Source: Linum tenue (Eukaryota > Streptophyta > Magnoliopsida > Malpighiales > Linaceae). Taken from it: a DNA stretch of 64,000 nt. Where the stretch lies: contig CAMGYJ010000011.1 in assembly GCA_946122785.1 (NCBI GenBank), forward strand, positions 56,532,449-56,596,448, written 5' to 3'. The first letter of the stretch is position 1. Each line of letters starts with the position of its first letter. Shown here in pieces: positions 12,024 to 21,745 of the stretch. A model generated the notes under the pieces. That model did not search any database. It saw nothing but the letters and a program-made list of their open reading frames with translations, and was not told the DNA's origin. Position numbers and translations under genes: made by a program.

Positions 12024-13032
12024 TAGGGGGTGCTAATCGATTCGGTATCAGTTAATCACTAGCTTATATGACGATTAGTGGTTAACCACAGAGCAAAAAT
12101 GCTTACCGATAACCAAACGATAAATCTTATTGATTAACCATATGTTATCGATTAGTTTGGAGAATATCCACTAACCAATAACAACATTCGAGTTCCGACT
12201 ATTTGACACATTCGAGACTCTGTGTGGAAGGTTGTTTGCAATAGGTTGCAAAATTAGGTGTTTGGAATCCTGACTTCGGTTGGTTTTGAATCGTTGGACT
12301 TTTCCTTTTACTCAAAACCCTGAAAACTATGTGACTTTAATAGTATGCAGTTATCAGTTAATCACTAAACAAAATCAATTACTCAAAATTGAACTACTAA
12401 AGAGATCGATTATCGATTAACCACCATTATTTAGGGATGACAATGGGTCGGGTTGGGTGCGGATAGTGCGTATCCGTTACCCTACCCAAAGTAGTTCCGG
12501 TTTTACCCATACCCATACCCACATAAGAAATGGGTAGAAAATCAAAACCATGCCCATACCCGTTCGGGTTTCGGGTATCCACGGTTATCTATGGGTAATA
12601 ATTTCTCTTTATAACTCCAACCAATATGTTAACATTCACACGTATTCTCACATTACATTAGAGGAAAAGTACGACCATAATTCACTAGAATGAAGAAAAT
12701 TAATCAAAACGACACAATTTCATGAAAATATTATATTTATATGCTAAATATAAAATATGTTAGAGAAAAATAATGATTATTTATATACAAAATACATATG
12801 CATGTGTATAATCGGGCGGGTTCGGATTGGATAGTGAGAAATTCATGCCCACCCATTACCCGCAATATTCGGGTTCGGGTTTTACCCATACCCACAAAAA
12901 TTCCTTCGGGTTCGAGTTTTACCCTACCCGATTAGGTCGGATTCGGGTGGATATCCACGGTTACAGATATTTTTGCCATCCCTACCATTATTAGTACAAA
13001 ACCAATAATCGAATAACCGTTTGTCAGCCCTA
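12024..13032. mobile_element. Outer non-autonomous hAT element, interrupted by a second hAT
   Basis: The left end starts TAGGGGGTGCTAA and the right end is TTTGTCAGCCCTA, imperfect inverted ends of the Ac/hAT type. Flanks are CTCTTCGG (12016-12023) and CTCTTCGA (13033-13040), a 7/8 match for the 8-bp duplication hAT transposases make. Without the inner insertion the element is about 450 bp. It has no transposase ORF, so it would depend on an enzyme from elsewhere. The interior contains repeats of GATTAACCA-like sequence. Confidence 0.7.
12432..12984. mobile_element. Inner non-autonomous hAT element (553 bp)
   Basis: It starts TAGGGATGACAA and ends TTGCCATCCCTA, 12-bp inverted ends with one mismatch that resemble Ac termini. 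It is flanked by an exact 8-bp duplication CCATTATT (12424-12431 and 12985-12992). The interior is rich in GGGTCGGGT/ACCCATACCC subterminal motifs on both arms. No transposase is encoded. It sits wholly inside the element at 12024-13032. Confidence 0.85.
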
Positions 13033-13060
13033 CTCTTCGAGTGTTGGTCAAGTGAAAAGT

Positions 13061-13304
13061 GGGCCGTGTTGTGGCCAATACCACGCCCAATCCAACCCAA
13101 TTTGTTTAATTCCAAAAGTCGATTTTTACTCATAGTCGATATTGGACCGGGTTGGATACCCACAACCAGAAGTGCAGGTTGAATCGCCGCCATGCCACTA
13201 GGTCATAAAATTCCGCCCAAGCCGGCGTCGCCTATATATTTGATTGCCTTTTGCGCAAATCAAAGCCTAAAACCTCCCCAGTAAACGAGCCGGGAAAACC
13301 CTAG
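13061..13304 (+). promoter_or_regulatory. SNU13 core promoter: site II, TATA box and telo-box
   Basis: TGGGCC lies near 13061 and GCCCAA near 13215. A TATA-like TATATATT lies at about 13233-13240 and AAACCCTA at 13296-13303, followed by the ATG at 13331. The order and spacing fit a plant housekeeping promoter with transcription starting near 13265. Function is inferred from motif type only. Confidence 0.5.
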
Positions 13305-13330
13305 CAGCGTTCGTCGAGCTCCCTGCAAAA

Positions 13331-14773
13331 ATGGTACGTTTCTATGTTCCATCTCTGTTCCTTTCCCTGCTTCTCTTTCCTATGGTAGCTGTTCTGGTTC
13401 TATTTCGGCTTCTTAGGGTTTCGGCTGCTGCTGATTGCTGCTTGTCGTTTTATTTATGGTTGTTGAATGCTTGTGGGCAGACTTTGGAAGCAGTGAACCC
13501 GAAGGCCTACCCGCTGGCTGATGCTCAGCTCTCAATCACCATTCTCGACCTGGTTCAGCAAGCGGCTAACTACAAGCAGCTCAAGAAGGGAGCAAATGAA
13601 GGTATTGGGTTCCTGCTACTTGTCATTGGTTTTGGTTTGTTTGTGTGGTAATAGCAAGAAAGTGGGAAGCTTTTTTTGATTTGTGGTGCTAACACAGCTG
13701 GGTTTCTTTTGGTTCAGCTACCAAGACACTGAATAGGGGTATCTCTGAGTTCGTTGTCATGGCTGCTGATACAGAGCCACTTGAGATTCTTCTCCACCTC
13801 CCGTTGCTTGCTGAGGACAAGGTTGGTTTTTTTTTATCTGTTTCAGGACTTCTGTTAGTGTGTCAATGAGGATGGGAAATCCATCTGGTTGAATTTTGTT
13901 TGATTAGGTGCTCAGCTTTGGATTTTGTCTAAACTATAATGGTGTTCAACCTACCTGTGTGAGGTTTTTGCTTGGTCTTTTAGCTGGTAGTTCATTGAGG
14001 TTGCATAGGATGCCTTCTCTCTAAGTATTGGAACTGATATCAGGGTGCTCTTCCATTTGGAAAGGATGAAAGTGTGATTGGTTTGAATTGAATACATTGG
14101 CTTAGAAAATGGATTCCTTTAATCGAGATTGGAAGCAAATAGTTCTTCACCTACCTGTTCCCTGTTTTTCTTGTGCTGCTACTTTCCCTTAGTGTGGATT
14201 CTTTTACTTATAGATCGTATGATGTCCCATGAGTATGTCATTCTATCAAACAAAATAGTATGAGCAAGTCCCTAGTTATAAGATTTGGCCATGAATCTTT
14301 TCTAAATCTAATTCTACTTAAGGTTGCAAACAGACAGATATCTGGAGGAACTGAACTATATCGCTGGTTGTGCAGTTCTTTTACAACACTAGCATTCATA
14401 TACCTGCATAATTTATCAGCCATTACATGCGACTGAGTCAAAAGTGTTCTGATGTGAGCATGAAACTGATTGCCTCCACCTTATGCTTGTGTCTTTTCAG
14501 AATGTCCCATATGTTTTTGTTCCTTCAAAGCAAGCACTTGGGAGAGCCTGCGGTGTCACGAGACCTGTCATCGCTTGTTCTGTGACAACCAACGAAGGAA
14601 GCCAACTGAAATCCCAGATACAACAGCTCAAGGTATTTGGTGTCTCCATCACAGAAGTGTTTTTTTTTTTACCTCATTGAAGATGCCTGGGGGCTGGGAC
14701 GTCAAGTACAATGTTCTAATTTGTTCTTCCCTTTGTGAAATTGCAGGACGCCATTGAGAAGCTGTTGATCTAA
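13331..14773 (+). CDS. SNU13: SNU13/NHP2-like protein 1, L7Ae-family kink-turn RNA-binding protein
   Basis: Five coding exons: 13331-13333 (the ATG alone), 13481-13601, 13718-13821, 14501-14632 and 14747-14773. They give 128 residues, the normal plant length. Diagnostic segments are [48 protein letters not shown] and [17 protein letters not shown]. The protein binds kink-turns in U4 snRNA and box C/D snoRNAs, so it works in both the U4/U6.U5 tri-snRNP and the rRNA methylation machinery. The start codon forms the whole coding part of exon 1, with the donor GTACGT immediately after it. Start choice rests on family length and the matching [12 protein letters not shown]-terminus. Confidence 0.96.
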
Positions 14774-15725
14774 GGGAAAAACAACTTCTCATAGATAGGT
14801 GTACTCGGTATGATGGGCCTCTTGGATCGTTGATTTGGTCTCTCCCTTGGAGTGAGGCTTTGACTGGATGAAGTTGTACCACTAGTGGGTGAACACAGAA
14901 GAATCTTTTGTTTTTCCATGTCCTCTTGTGTTATTTAAAAGTGATCAAATTACGTTGATATGTATTCCCCAAAACTTGAAGTGGAGATGCTTTGTATGTT
15001 AAAGAGTGAGCTGCTGTTTTGCGAGACTTTAATGTTATGACGATAAATTTTGAGTTTTGATCACCAATTCTCCATCCTTTCATTCTGAATGTGCAGCTTT
15101 AGTCCCATTTGATTTTGCTTTTAGTTTTGGCTTGGTTAGGATTTGTGTAGTGGATGATAGGTAGGACTTAGGAGGGATACTAATGGTTCTGTGAAACAGT
15201 TATTATGCGGTATACAAACGACCCCTAAGATCCTAGTAGTGTAGGTTTCCACTTTCCAACTTTGGGGCAAAGGGCAATGATATCTAAAATATATTAGGGT
15301 ATATATACTAGGTTAAAATTCGAGTCATGGTCAACAAATTATTTATTTTTTGACAAGATGAACATAAGTTAGAGGTTAAAACTGGACTCAACTTAGCTCA
15401 TTTACAATGTAGTATTAATTTCGTATAATTAACATAGCATCGTAAAGAGTGAAGGTGAAATAAGGTCAGGAGACCAATTGCATGCTAAGTACTGTATTTT
15501 GAGAGTTAATTAAGCAAGATGAAATAAGGTCAGGAGACCAATTGCATGCTAAGTACTGCATTTTGGGAGTTAACTAACATTCAGCTTGTGACTAGTGAAT
15601 CGATCATCAGAAGAATTAGGTCAAAAATTAGGATACATTCTAGGAAAATAAAACTTTCATAAAGGAGAAGCAAAATAAAACTCGCTTTAAGGTTATATAA
15701 ATGGAATGCGCCAAATAAACAACAA
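14774..15725. other. Intergenic region with a 64-bp tandem duplication
   Basis: SNU13 3' UTR and AT-rich spacer. A direct duplication with a 64-bp period (copies beginning TGAAATAAGGTCAGGAGACC at 15456 and 15520) is nearly identical between copies. No gene was seen. Confidence 0.55.
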
Positions 15726-15807
15726 GTGGTCGTGCCGGAGTGGTTATCGGGCATGACTAGAAATCATGTGGGCTTTGCCCGCGCAGGTTCGAATCCTGCC
15801 GACCACG
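15726..15807 (+). tRNA. tRNA-Ser (anticodon AGA)
   Basis: The 82 bases fold as a class II tRNA. The acceptor stem is GTGGTCG/CGACCAC with discriminator G. The anticodon arm CATGA-CTAGAAA-TCATG puts AGA at positions 34-36. There is a long variable arm and a box B of GGTTCGAATCC. A TTTTTT Pol III terminator follows at 15809-15814. No intron is present. The long variable arm and AGA anticodon identify serine. Confidence 0.96.
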
Positions 15808-15889
15808 ATTTTTTGCACTCCTATCAAATACACTTCTTGCTTCCCTTACTCCTTTTGTCTATAAACCCCCTTTTTTTTGCATTCCTTCT

Positions 15890-16108
15890 ATCAAATACAC
15901 TTCCCTGCTTCTTACCAAACAAAAAAAAAAAAAAAAAAAACACTTCCTGCTTCCCTTACTCCTTTTCTCTGTAAACCCTCAACCAAATGATTCTGTGAAA
16001 GCTTTTTAAGCTGCAGATTCCATCAATTGACAGAAACCCAGACTCCATTGAGTAAACAATGGTGTACAGTCTACAGAAGCTCATGAAAATGGAACTACAA
16101 AAATAATG
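15890..16108. other. Poly-A/T-rich 3' flank of the PPR gene
   Basis: Low-complexity sequence with a run of about 20 A residues near 15921-15940. A segment with the words CACTTC-CTGCTTCCCTTACTCCTTTT is duplicated at about 15830-15856 and 15941-15966. No gene seen. Confidence 0.4.
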
Positions 16109-18532
16109 TTACCCAATACAACCCACAGACTCCAACATCACACCACACTCATACCACTCCACCTCCCTCTCTCTCAGGAACTTCATCTCCATCCCCACAA
16201 ACCCCGCCACCCCATGAATCTCCTCCGCCATTGGATGAGTCATATCCCCCGACGAGAACCCGTGCAAAGCCAACGAACCATCTGCGGCATGATCAACGTC
16301 AACCCAACTGAATCCTATCTTCTTCAGGACACCTTCCTCCCTCATTGCTCTCTTGAACCTCGACGCCTTCTCCCACTGCCCCTTCTCTGCATACAAGTTA
16401 GCCATCAGGACGTAGGTCCCTGAATCCTTCCTCTCCATCTCCAACAACCCCTCGGCTGCCTTTTCCCCCAACTCCACATTGCCATACGTCCTGCAAGAAC
16501 CGAGCAAGCTTTGGAGCACTGATAAACCGGGTCCACCTGGGATCTGGTTCACCATCTCCTCCGCTTCCTCGAGTCTCCCTGCTCGCCCCAGCATGTCCAC
16601 CATACAAGAGTAATGCTCGGGTGATGGTTCGATTCGGTAGTCTTGGACCATGGAATCGAACAGTTCGCGACCTTTATCGATCATTCCCTTCCTCCCACAA
16701 GCTGTCAGGACGGAGAGGAATGTGATCGAGTCGGGTTCTACTTGTTCAGACAGCATTTGGTTGAACCAGTTCATGACTGATTCGTAGTCTCCGTGTCTTG
16801 AATAGGCCGAGATCATTGACGTCCATGAGACCTGTGTCCTCTGAGGTGCCTCGGAGAAGACTCGTTCGGATTCAGACATGCTTCCTCGCTTTGCGTACAT
16901 GTCGAGGAGAGCTGAAGAGACGACAGGGTCGGTGTTGAACCCGAGTTTTACTATCTGAGAGTGGCACCTCGTGCCGTGTCTTAGAGAGACATCTTCAGCT
17001 GCGCCTATTGCGCTCAGGACACTGCCGAAAGTGTACTGGTTTGGCTTCGCTTCTGTGACTGCTGATAAGAACGTTTGAATCGCTGCTTGACTCAGTCCGC
17101 TCTGTGCATAGCCCGAGATTAGGGCGTTCCAAGTTATGATTTCCCTCTGATCAAGCTCCTGGAACGCTCTCTTCGACTCATCCATGGATTTGAACTTGGC
17201 ATACATTGTAATGAGGCTGTTACAAACATTTGGCTCTAACGAGAAACCTGATTTCAGACAAATCCCATGAATCTTCTTGCCTTGTTCAACCGAATCACGA
17301 ACCGTTACAGCATGGAGAAGACCAACAAACGTCACATGATTAGGCGGGACACCGTCTAATCTCATCTGATCAAAAAGTTTCACCGCAGCTTCTTCATTGA
17401 TAGTAATCATTGTAGTCCACGAAACAACATTGCGCTCGTTCATATGCCGGAACACTGACATGGCTTCTTCAACACGATCACACTTGGAATATGTCGAGAT
17501 AAGGACATTGCCAACGGAGACATGTTTCCCATACCCTCTTTTTAAGCTGAACCCATGAATCTGCTTCCCCAGTTCCAAGTTCTTCTCATGACCACAAGCT
17601 GAAACTGTTCCAGTAAGTAAGACATGATCAGGGTCAATCCCTCTCCTAATAGTTTCAACGAACATAGATATTGCTTCCAACCCTTGAATCCCTCCCTGAC
17701 TATACCCTGATATGATTGCATTCCATGACACCAGATCTTTACTCGGCATCTCATCGAACATTCTCCTGGCCTCCGATAGCCGTTCCCATCTACAATACAA
17801 AGATATGAGAGCATTTCCAACAAAAGTTTCACAATCTAACCCGGACTTCACTATAGAGGAATGCAACTGCAATCCGAAACGAAACTCCTCATTCCTCGAG
17901 CAGAAGGAAAGCGCGGTGGTATAAGTTACAGGGTCAAAGACAACCCCATTAGAGCTCATTCTACAGGCGAAACTCAGAGCATCTTCACTCCTCCTGAAAC
18001 CCGAAAGCGCCGTGTTCCACGAAACAGTATCGGGGTCAGCCAGCCTCTCAAAAATACACAGGGACTTGGAAAAGTCCCCAGCTTTACAGTACAAATTCAT
18101 CAACGAATTCGCCACGGTGATGCACGGCCACAACCCGGAAGTGACGGAGATGCCGTGGATTTGAGAGCCCCGGAATGGGTCTCCATTGCAAGCTTTAAGC
18201 GAGAGAGCGACAGTGATGCCATCGATGGTGCCCGTGTGTCCCAGCTGAAAGTGGCTCCTGAAGACCTGAAGGGCTTCAGATGGGGCCTTTCTCTGAAGGG
18301 ATTCGACCATGGAGCGGTTGACGTCGGCCCTGGCTCGGCGGGGACTTTTGTCGAACAGTTGGTGTGCATTGTTAAGAGGTTGAGTGTTTACCGCGGCGGT
18401 TGACCGTTGCTCGGCTATTAATTGTATGGCTTTCAGAGAGGGTTGGCGGGCAATCATTTCAAGCCTGAAGGCCTCATTGTCATTGAGACCTATGATTTGG
18501 GAGATTTTGGTTCTAGGGATTAGACTTCGCAA
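16109..18532 (-). CDS. PLS-class pentatricopeptide repeat protein (E/E+ subgroup), probably mitochondrial
   Basis: An intronless gene of 807 residues made almost entirely of tandem PPR motifs of P, L and S type. Recurrent hallmarks are VSWNTALSGF, VGNALISLYCR, VSWNAIISGYSQ and VSWTSMISAYSRHG. The C-terminus has E and E+ motifs (PSPEHYSCMVDMLGRAGRL, GFSWVDVD, FSSGDMTHP) and stops without a DYW deaminase domain. Such proteins bind organelle RNA and direct C-to-U editing with a DYW partner. The basic N-terminus suits organelle import. It most resembles my recollection of Arabidopsis At4g32430, which would agree with the nearby BT1 (At4g32400). The target RNA cannot be deduced here. Confidence 0.93.
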   Translation of the reverse strand: MRSLIPRTKISQIIGLNDNEAFRLEMIARQPSLKAIQLIAEQRSTAAVNTQPLNNAHQLFDKSPRRARADVNRSMVESLQRKAPSEALQVFRSHFQLGHTGTIDGITVALSLKACNGDPFRGSQIHGISVTSGLWPCITVANSLMNLYCKAGDFSKSLCIFERLADPDTVSWNTALSGFRRSEDALSFACRMSSNGVVFDPVTYTTALSFCSRNEEFRFGLQLHSSIVKSGLDCETFVGNALISLYCRWERLSEARRMFDEMPSKDLVSWNAIISGYSQGGIQGLEAISMFVETIRRGIDPDHVLLTGTVSACGHEKNLELGKQIHGFSLKRGYGKHVSVGNVLISTYSKCDRVEEAMSVFRHMNERNVVSWTTMITINEEAAVKLFDQMRLDGVPPNHVTFVGLLHAVTVRDSVEQGKKIHGICLKSGFSLEPNVCNSLITMYAKFKSMDESKRAFQELDQREIITWNALISGYAQSGLSQAAIQTFLSAVTEAKPNQYTFGSVLSAIGAAEDVSLRHGTRCHSQIVKLGFNTDPVVSSALLDMYAKRGSMSESERVFSEAPQRTQVSWTSMISAYSRHGDYESVMNWFNQMLSEQVEPDSITFLSVLTACGRKGMIDKGRELFDSMVQDYRIEPSPEHYSCMVDMLGRAGRLEEAEEMVNQIPGGPGLSVLQSLLGSCRTYGNVELGEKAAEGLLEMERKDSGTYVLMANLYAEKGQWEKASRFKRAMREEGVLKKIGFSWVDVDHAADGSLALHGFSSGDMTHPMAEEIHGVAGFVGMEMKFLREREVEWYECGVMLESVGCIG

Positions 18533-18565
18533 AAAGAAACAGAAAAAGGAAAAATTAGCAGTATA

Positions 18566-19437
18566 GTTTTTCTATTGGGCCAGGGCCTTAGAGGAATGCA
18601 TTTTGGGCCTGTCGCAATCCGAAGCAATGTAGCAGCTGCTGGCCCAGAATTTATTGTTTTTAGTTTTTACTTCTTTTTACAAAAAAGTAAAAGATTACAA
18701 TAATATAATAATAATAATACATTAAAAATCAAAACAGTAAAATATTTGATTTAAAAATAATATAAAAACCTTTAAAAAATAACATAATAATTGATCATTA
18801 ATTTTTCATTCGATCAAACCTGTATGCTGAGTTTTGTACTGCAACCTCGCCGACACCCATATTAAGACTAATAATTATCATATTACCAACTTCACTTAAT
18901 CTCTTTCAATCATGTATGAATCATGATCACATTTTGAAAGTCCCTTTGCTACTAACGTTGAAGCAAGCAAATCATGTATGTCTCGTATTTGTCGAACCCA
19001 TCCCCACTAAAACATGATCAATTAATCAATTAATAAGTCTCCTTCACAAAAGATAACCAATTAATAAGTCTCTGCTTTAAGAGTGCCTCGCAGGCTCTTG
19101 CTGACCGTAATCCATGATTAGAGATTAATAAACAAATGAAAAGATCAGTATTTCCATATCAACTAGCTAGCACGTTTAATTAACATTAATTTCTTGTTAT
19201 GTGTTCATGCAAAAAAGTGGGATTTGGTGAGGGGAAATTTTGCTTTCACTTGTAACTTTTTCTTTGTCCTATTCGTCGGAAGTGCAACTAGACTTTACAG
19301 ATGTAACATATGGAGGATTAATGGTGTAGTTAGTAGTCTAATATAGTTGGTTTTGAATTTGTAGAGGCATATTCGTGAGATCCTTGGAAACAAAGGGGAC
19401 AACTTAACCACGGAATGAGTCAATATCGGTAAAGTAT
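18566..19437. other. AT-rich intergenic region, no gene seen
   Basis: Sequence upstream of the PPR gene with AATAATAAT runs near 18700-18720. No coding frame, RNA gene or complete element was found. Confidence 0.4.
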
Positions 19438-19718
19438 TTAGGGATGGCAAAAAAAGACTCAATATTTGCGTATTGTCCAAATTCAACTTATTCTGGCTCA
19501 AATCATATTTGTTTAATTTGGGTCTAAATTGAAACCCATATTATTGGATATACAAAAACGAAAATGAATATCCGGTCCTAATACAAACAATATTGTATGT
19601 TTTGAAGGTTGTTAATGCGATGATGTAGATACGTCTTTTTGTGTTACAATCATCTGGATCCAAATAGACCCTTTTAGATAAGACCGCCCAAATCTGACCT
19701 AATTCAAATCCAACCCAA
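19438..19718. mobile_element. Possible left part of a hAT-like element
   Basis: It begins TAGGGATGGCAA, the same terminus as the hAT elements at 12432 and 22435, and continues with CCCAA/GACCC-rich sequence. A complete TRIM is inserted at 19719, and similar CCCAAACCCAAAATCC sequence resumes after it. I found no matching right terminus or target duplication, so this may be truncated. Confidence 0.35.
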
Positions 19719-20017
19719 TGTTAGAGAGTGGTGGTATAAGATCCAATATAACCTTCTCCCAACAACTCGAGTTATTGGGATCAACTGGTTCATGACATGG
19801 TATCAGAGCTTAGAACCGAAATGTCACGTGTTCGAATCTCCACGACCCCCAATATTAATCGTTGTCTTTCAAGCACATGGTATGGTGGGCCTGTGCAAAC
19901 TTCAAGTCCATGAGTTGGCTTTCATTTGAGGGGGCGTATTAGAGAGTGGTGGTATAAGATCCAATATAACATTCTCCCAACAACTCTCGAGTTATTGGGA
20001 TCAACTGGTTCGTGACA
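19719..20017 (+). mobile_element. Complete TRIM (terminal-repeat retrotransposon in miniature, 299 bp)
   Basis: Two near-identical terminal repeats (19719-19797 and 19937-20017) enclose about 140 bp. A primer-binding site TGGTATCAGAGC (19798-19809), matching the initiator tRNA-Met 3' end, abuts the left repeat. A polypurine tract (GAGGGGGCG) abuts the right repeat. The flanks carry an exact 5-bp duplication, CCCAA (19714-19718 and 20018-20022). The left repeat has the expected TG...CA ends, while the right begins TA. There is no coding capacity, so it must have been mobilised by an autonomous LTR element. Confidence 0.88.
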
Positions 20018-20293
20018 CCCAAACCCAAAATCCTTAAAGTGATATGAATCATTTGGGTCCGACCCAATACCCATATGAGTCATATGACAACGTCAAAATT
20101 ACCCAATGAATTGACTATGACAATTCTAGAGAAAACTAACTTATTATAGCCAAGTGAAGGGAAACATAGTACAGATCTATGGTCGTAAGATTTGCATAGA
20201 TCAGAAGAGCACTACTAGCTGCAAAGACACTACAGCTGTTGGCAATAATGGTGGATTGAACAGAGCAAACAGTATTGAGTTCCCAGCTTACTG

Positions 20294-20525
20294 TCACTTC
20301 CATTCCCACATATATTTGTGAACAGTATGGCCATACACAGCAGCATATAATAACATGAAAGCCATTACTATTGTTTTATATATTCCATGGACAGTACTCT
20401 CGATTCTGATGCATGCCAATAGACGATAAACCAGAAAAGGAAGCTGGAGGTGGAGGCATGGAATTGGCAGTGTGTATTTGGCAGAAGGTGGTTGGGTCGG
20501 CGATCCCCAAAGTTGATGGAGAAAT

Positions 20526-20527
<2 letters not shown>
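20294..20527. other. Non-coding flank of the AG microsatellite
   Basis: Ordinary intergenic sequence. Long reading frames here exist only because they run through the dinucleotide repeat and are not credible genes. Confidence 0.4.

Positions 20528-20599
<72 letters not shown>
20528..20599 (+). repeat. (AG)n microsatellite, about 35 units
   Basis: An uninterrupted AG dinucleotide run of about 70 bp. It should be length-polymorphic between individuals. It opens spurious Ser-Leu and Arg-Glu frames on both strands. Confidence 0.97.
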
Positions 20600-20601
<2 letters not shown>

Positions 20602-20814
20602 ATCTTTCCAATTTGTTCTTTCTGTGGTGAAGATTTGAAGAAGTTGGCTATCGTTTATCTCAATATATTGTGAATGTGTCAAAGTCAAAACTGATTTGGG
20701 AAACAAATCCTTTTGGCCCCATTTTTATCACATTTGTAGCTAGACATGGCGCCCATTTGATCCATTTCTGATTCTGCCACTACATAAGAGTAGTTATTTA
20801 ACTTTTAAGACAAT

Positions 20815-21165
20815 GATCAATACGTGACCTTAAAGACAAACCAGTTCTGATATCATGCTATAAACCAACTGGTCTCAATAACTCGAATTGTTGGGAGAGA
20901 CTCATCACCCATGTATGATACTTAAGCACTTCCTTACCCCCCCCCCCCCCCCTCAAACGAAAACCAGCTTATGTGCTTGATGTTTGCACAAACCTGTAAT
21001 ACCACGTGTGCTTTAAAGACAACGATTCATATTGGTATTCGTGAGAACTTCAACACATGACCTCAATGACAAACCTACTCTAATATATCATGTCATAAGA
21101 TAACTGATCTCAGTAACTCGAGTTGTTGGATGAGGTGCATATATGATACTTAACCACTTCATTAC
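20815..21165 (-). mobile_element. Tandem, partly decayed TRIM in reverse orientation
   Basis: Two related repeats, at about 20858-20938 and 21091-21165 (core words AACTCGAATTGTTGG and AACTCGAGTTGTTGG), are the reverse complement of the TRIM repeat at 19719. A C-run followed by TCAAACG (reverse polypurine tract, about 20938-20957) lies inside. Each repeat is preceded on its left by a decayed reverse primer site (TTCTGATATCA, CTCTAATATATCA), so the left repeat starts a second, truncated internal segment. This implies repeat-internal-repeat-internal order. Confidence 0.6.
20938..20953 (+). repeat. Homopolymer C run
   Basis: About 16 consecutive C residues at the polypurine-tract position of the reverse TRIM. 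It may be an expansion of the original purine tract, and run length is error-prone in sequencing. Confidence 0.8.
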
Positions 21166-21589
21166 AATATAGATTAACACAGTTTTCTTTTACAACAATA
21201 ACAATCATCCTCAATTCAAATATTATTATCCTTATCTTGGAAAACTACTTGAAATGGTAAAGAAATTTGAAGGAAGATTTTGCATCGCTATCATCTCATG
21301 GGGTTTCTCACCAAAAGTGTTATGGAGAATGCATCCATGCTAATCACGCCCATACATTTCCAGAAGTGGGGAGAAAAAGGAGGGATTTCATGGTGGGGGT
21401 GGCCATGGCGGTGGGAATTATATGGAGGAAGAATGAAAAGAAATCAGGACCCCATATGGATTGTCTCTGGTGCTTGGTGCTGGCTATAGCTTCATCAATC
21501 ATCACCATTTGGTTTTCATTCTTGACCTCTTCTGTCTAAACAGGAATTCTAAAAGAGTGGCATAAAATTTATAATTAATTTTTTTAATT
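21166..21589. other. Intergenic, no supported gene
   Basis: One 90-codon frame (21267-21539) has no recognised motif and no homologue that I know of, so I do not call it. Confidence 0.35.
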
Positions 21590-21745
21590 ATTTGAGTTGG
21601 TAAAATAAAATGTTTTATGACAAAATGATATGGTATCAGAGCTAGAATGGTCAAGTGATCGTGTGTTTGAATATTAACACTCTAAATTAGTATTGATTTA
21701 AGCACAATGTATGGAGGGCATGTACAAACTTCAAACCCATGCAGT
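21590..21745 (+). mobile_element. Decayed TRIM fragment
   Basis: TGGTATCAGAGC (21633-21644) is followed by sequence resembling the TRIM interior, including GCACAATGTATGG and CAAACTTCAAACCCATG. Upstream lies a degenerate repeat ending near ATGACAAAATGATA. No partner repeat or target duplication was found. Confidence 0.5.

Noticed and set aside
17861..18403. 180-codon frame on the plus strand over the PPR gene
   Set aside because: Antisense shadow of the PPR N-terminal region. It has no motif, and the minus-strand frame is a complete PPR protein.
20294..20706. Long frames of poly-Ser-Leu and poly-Arg-Glu on both strands
   Set aside because: They are translations of the AG microsatellite and its flanks and show no conserved sequence.
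21267..21539. 90-codon frame in the TRIM-rich region
   Set aside because: No recognised domain, splice context or promoter, and frames of this length are common by chance here.
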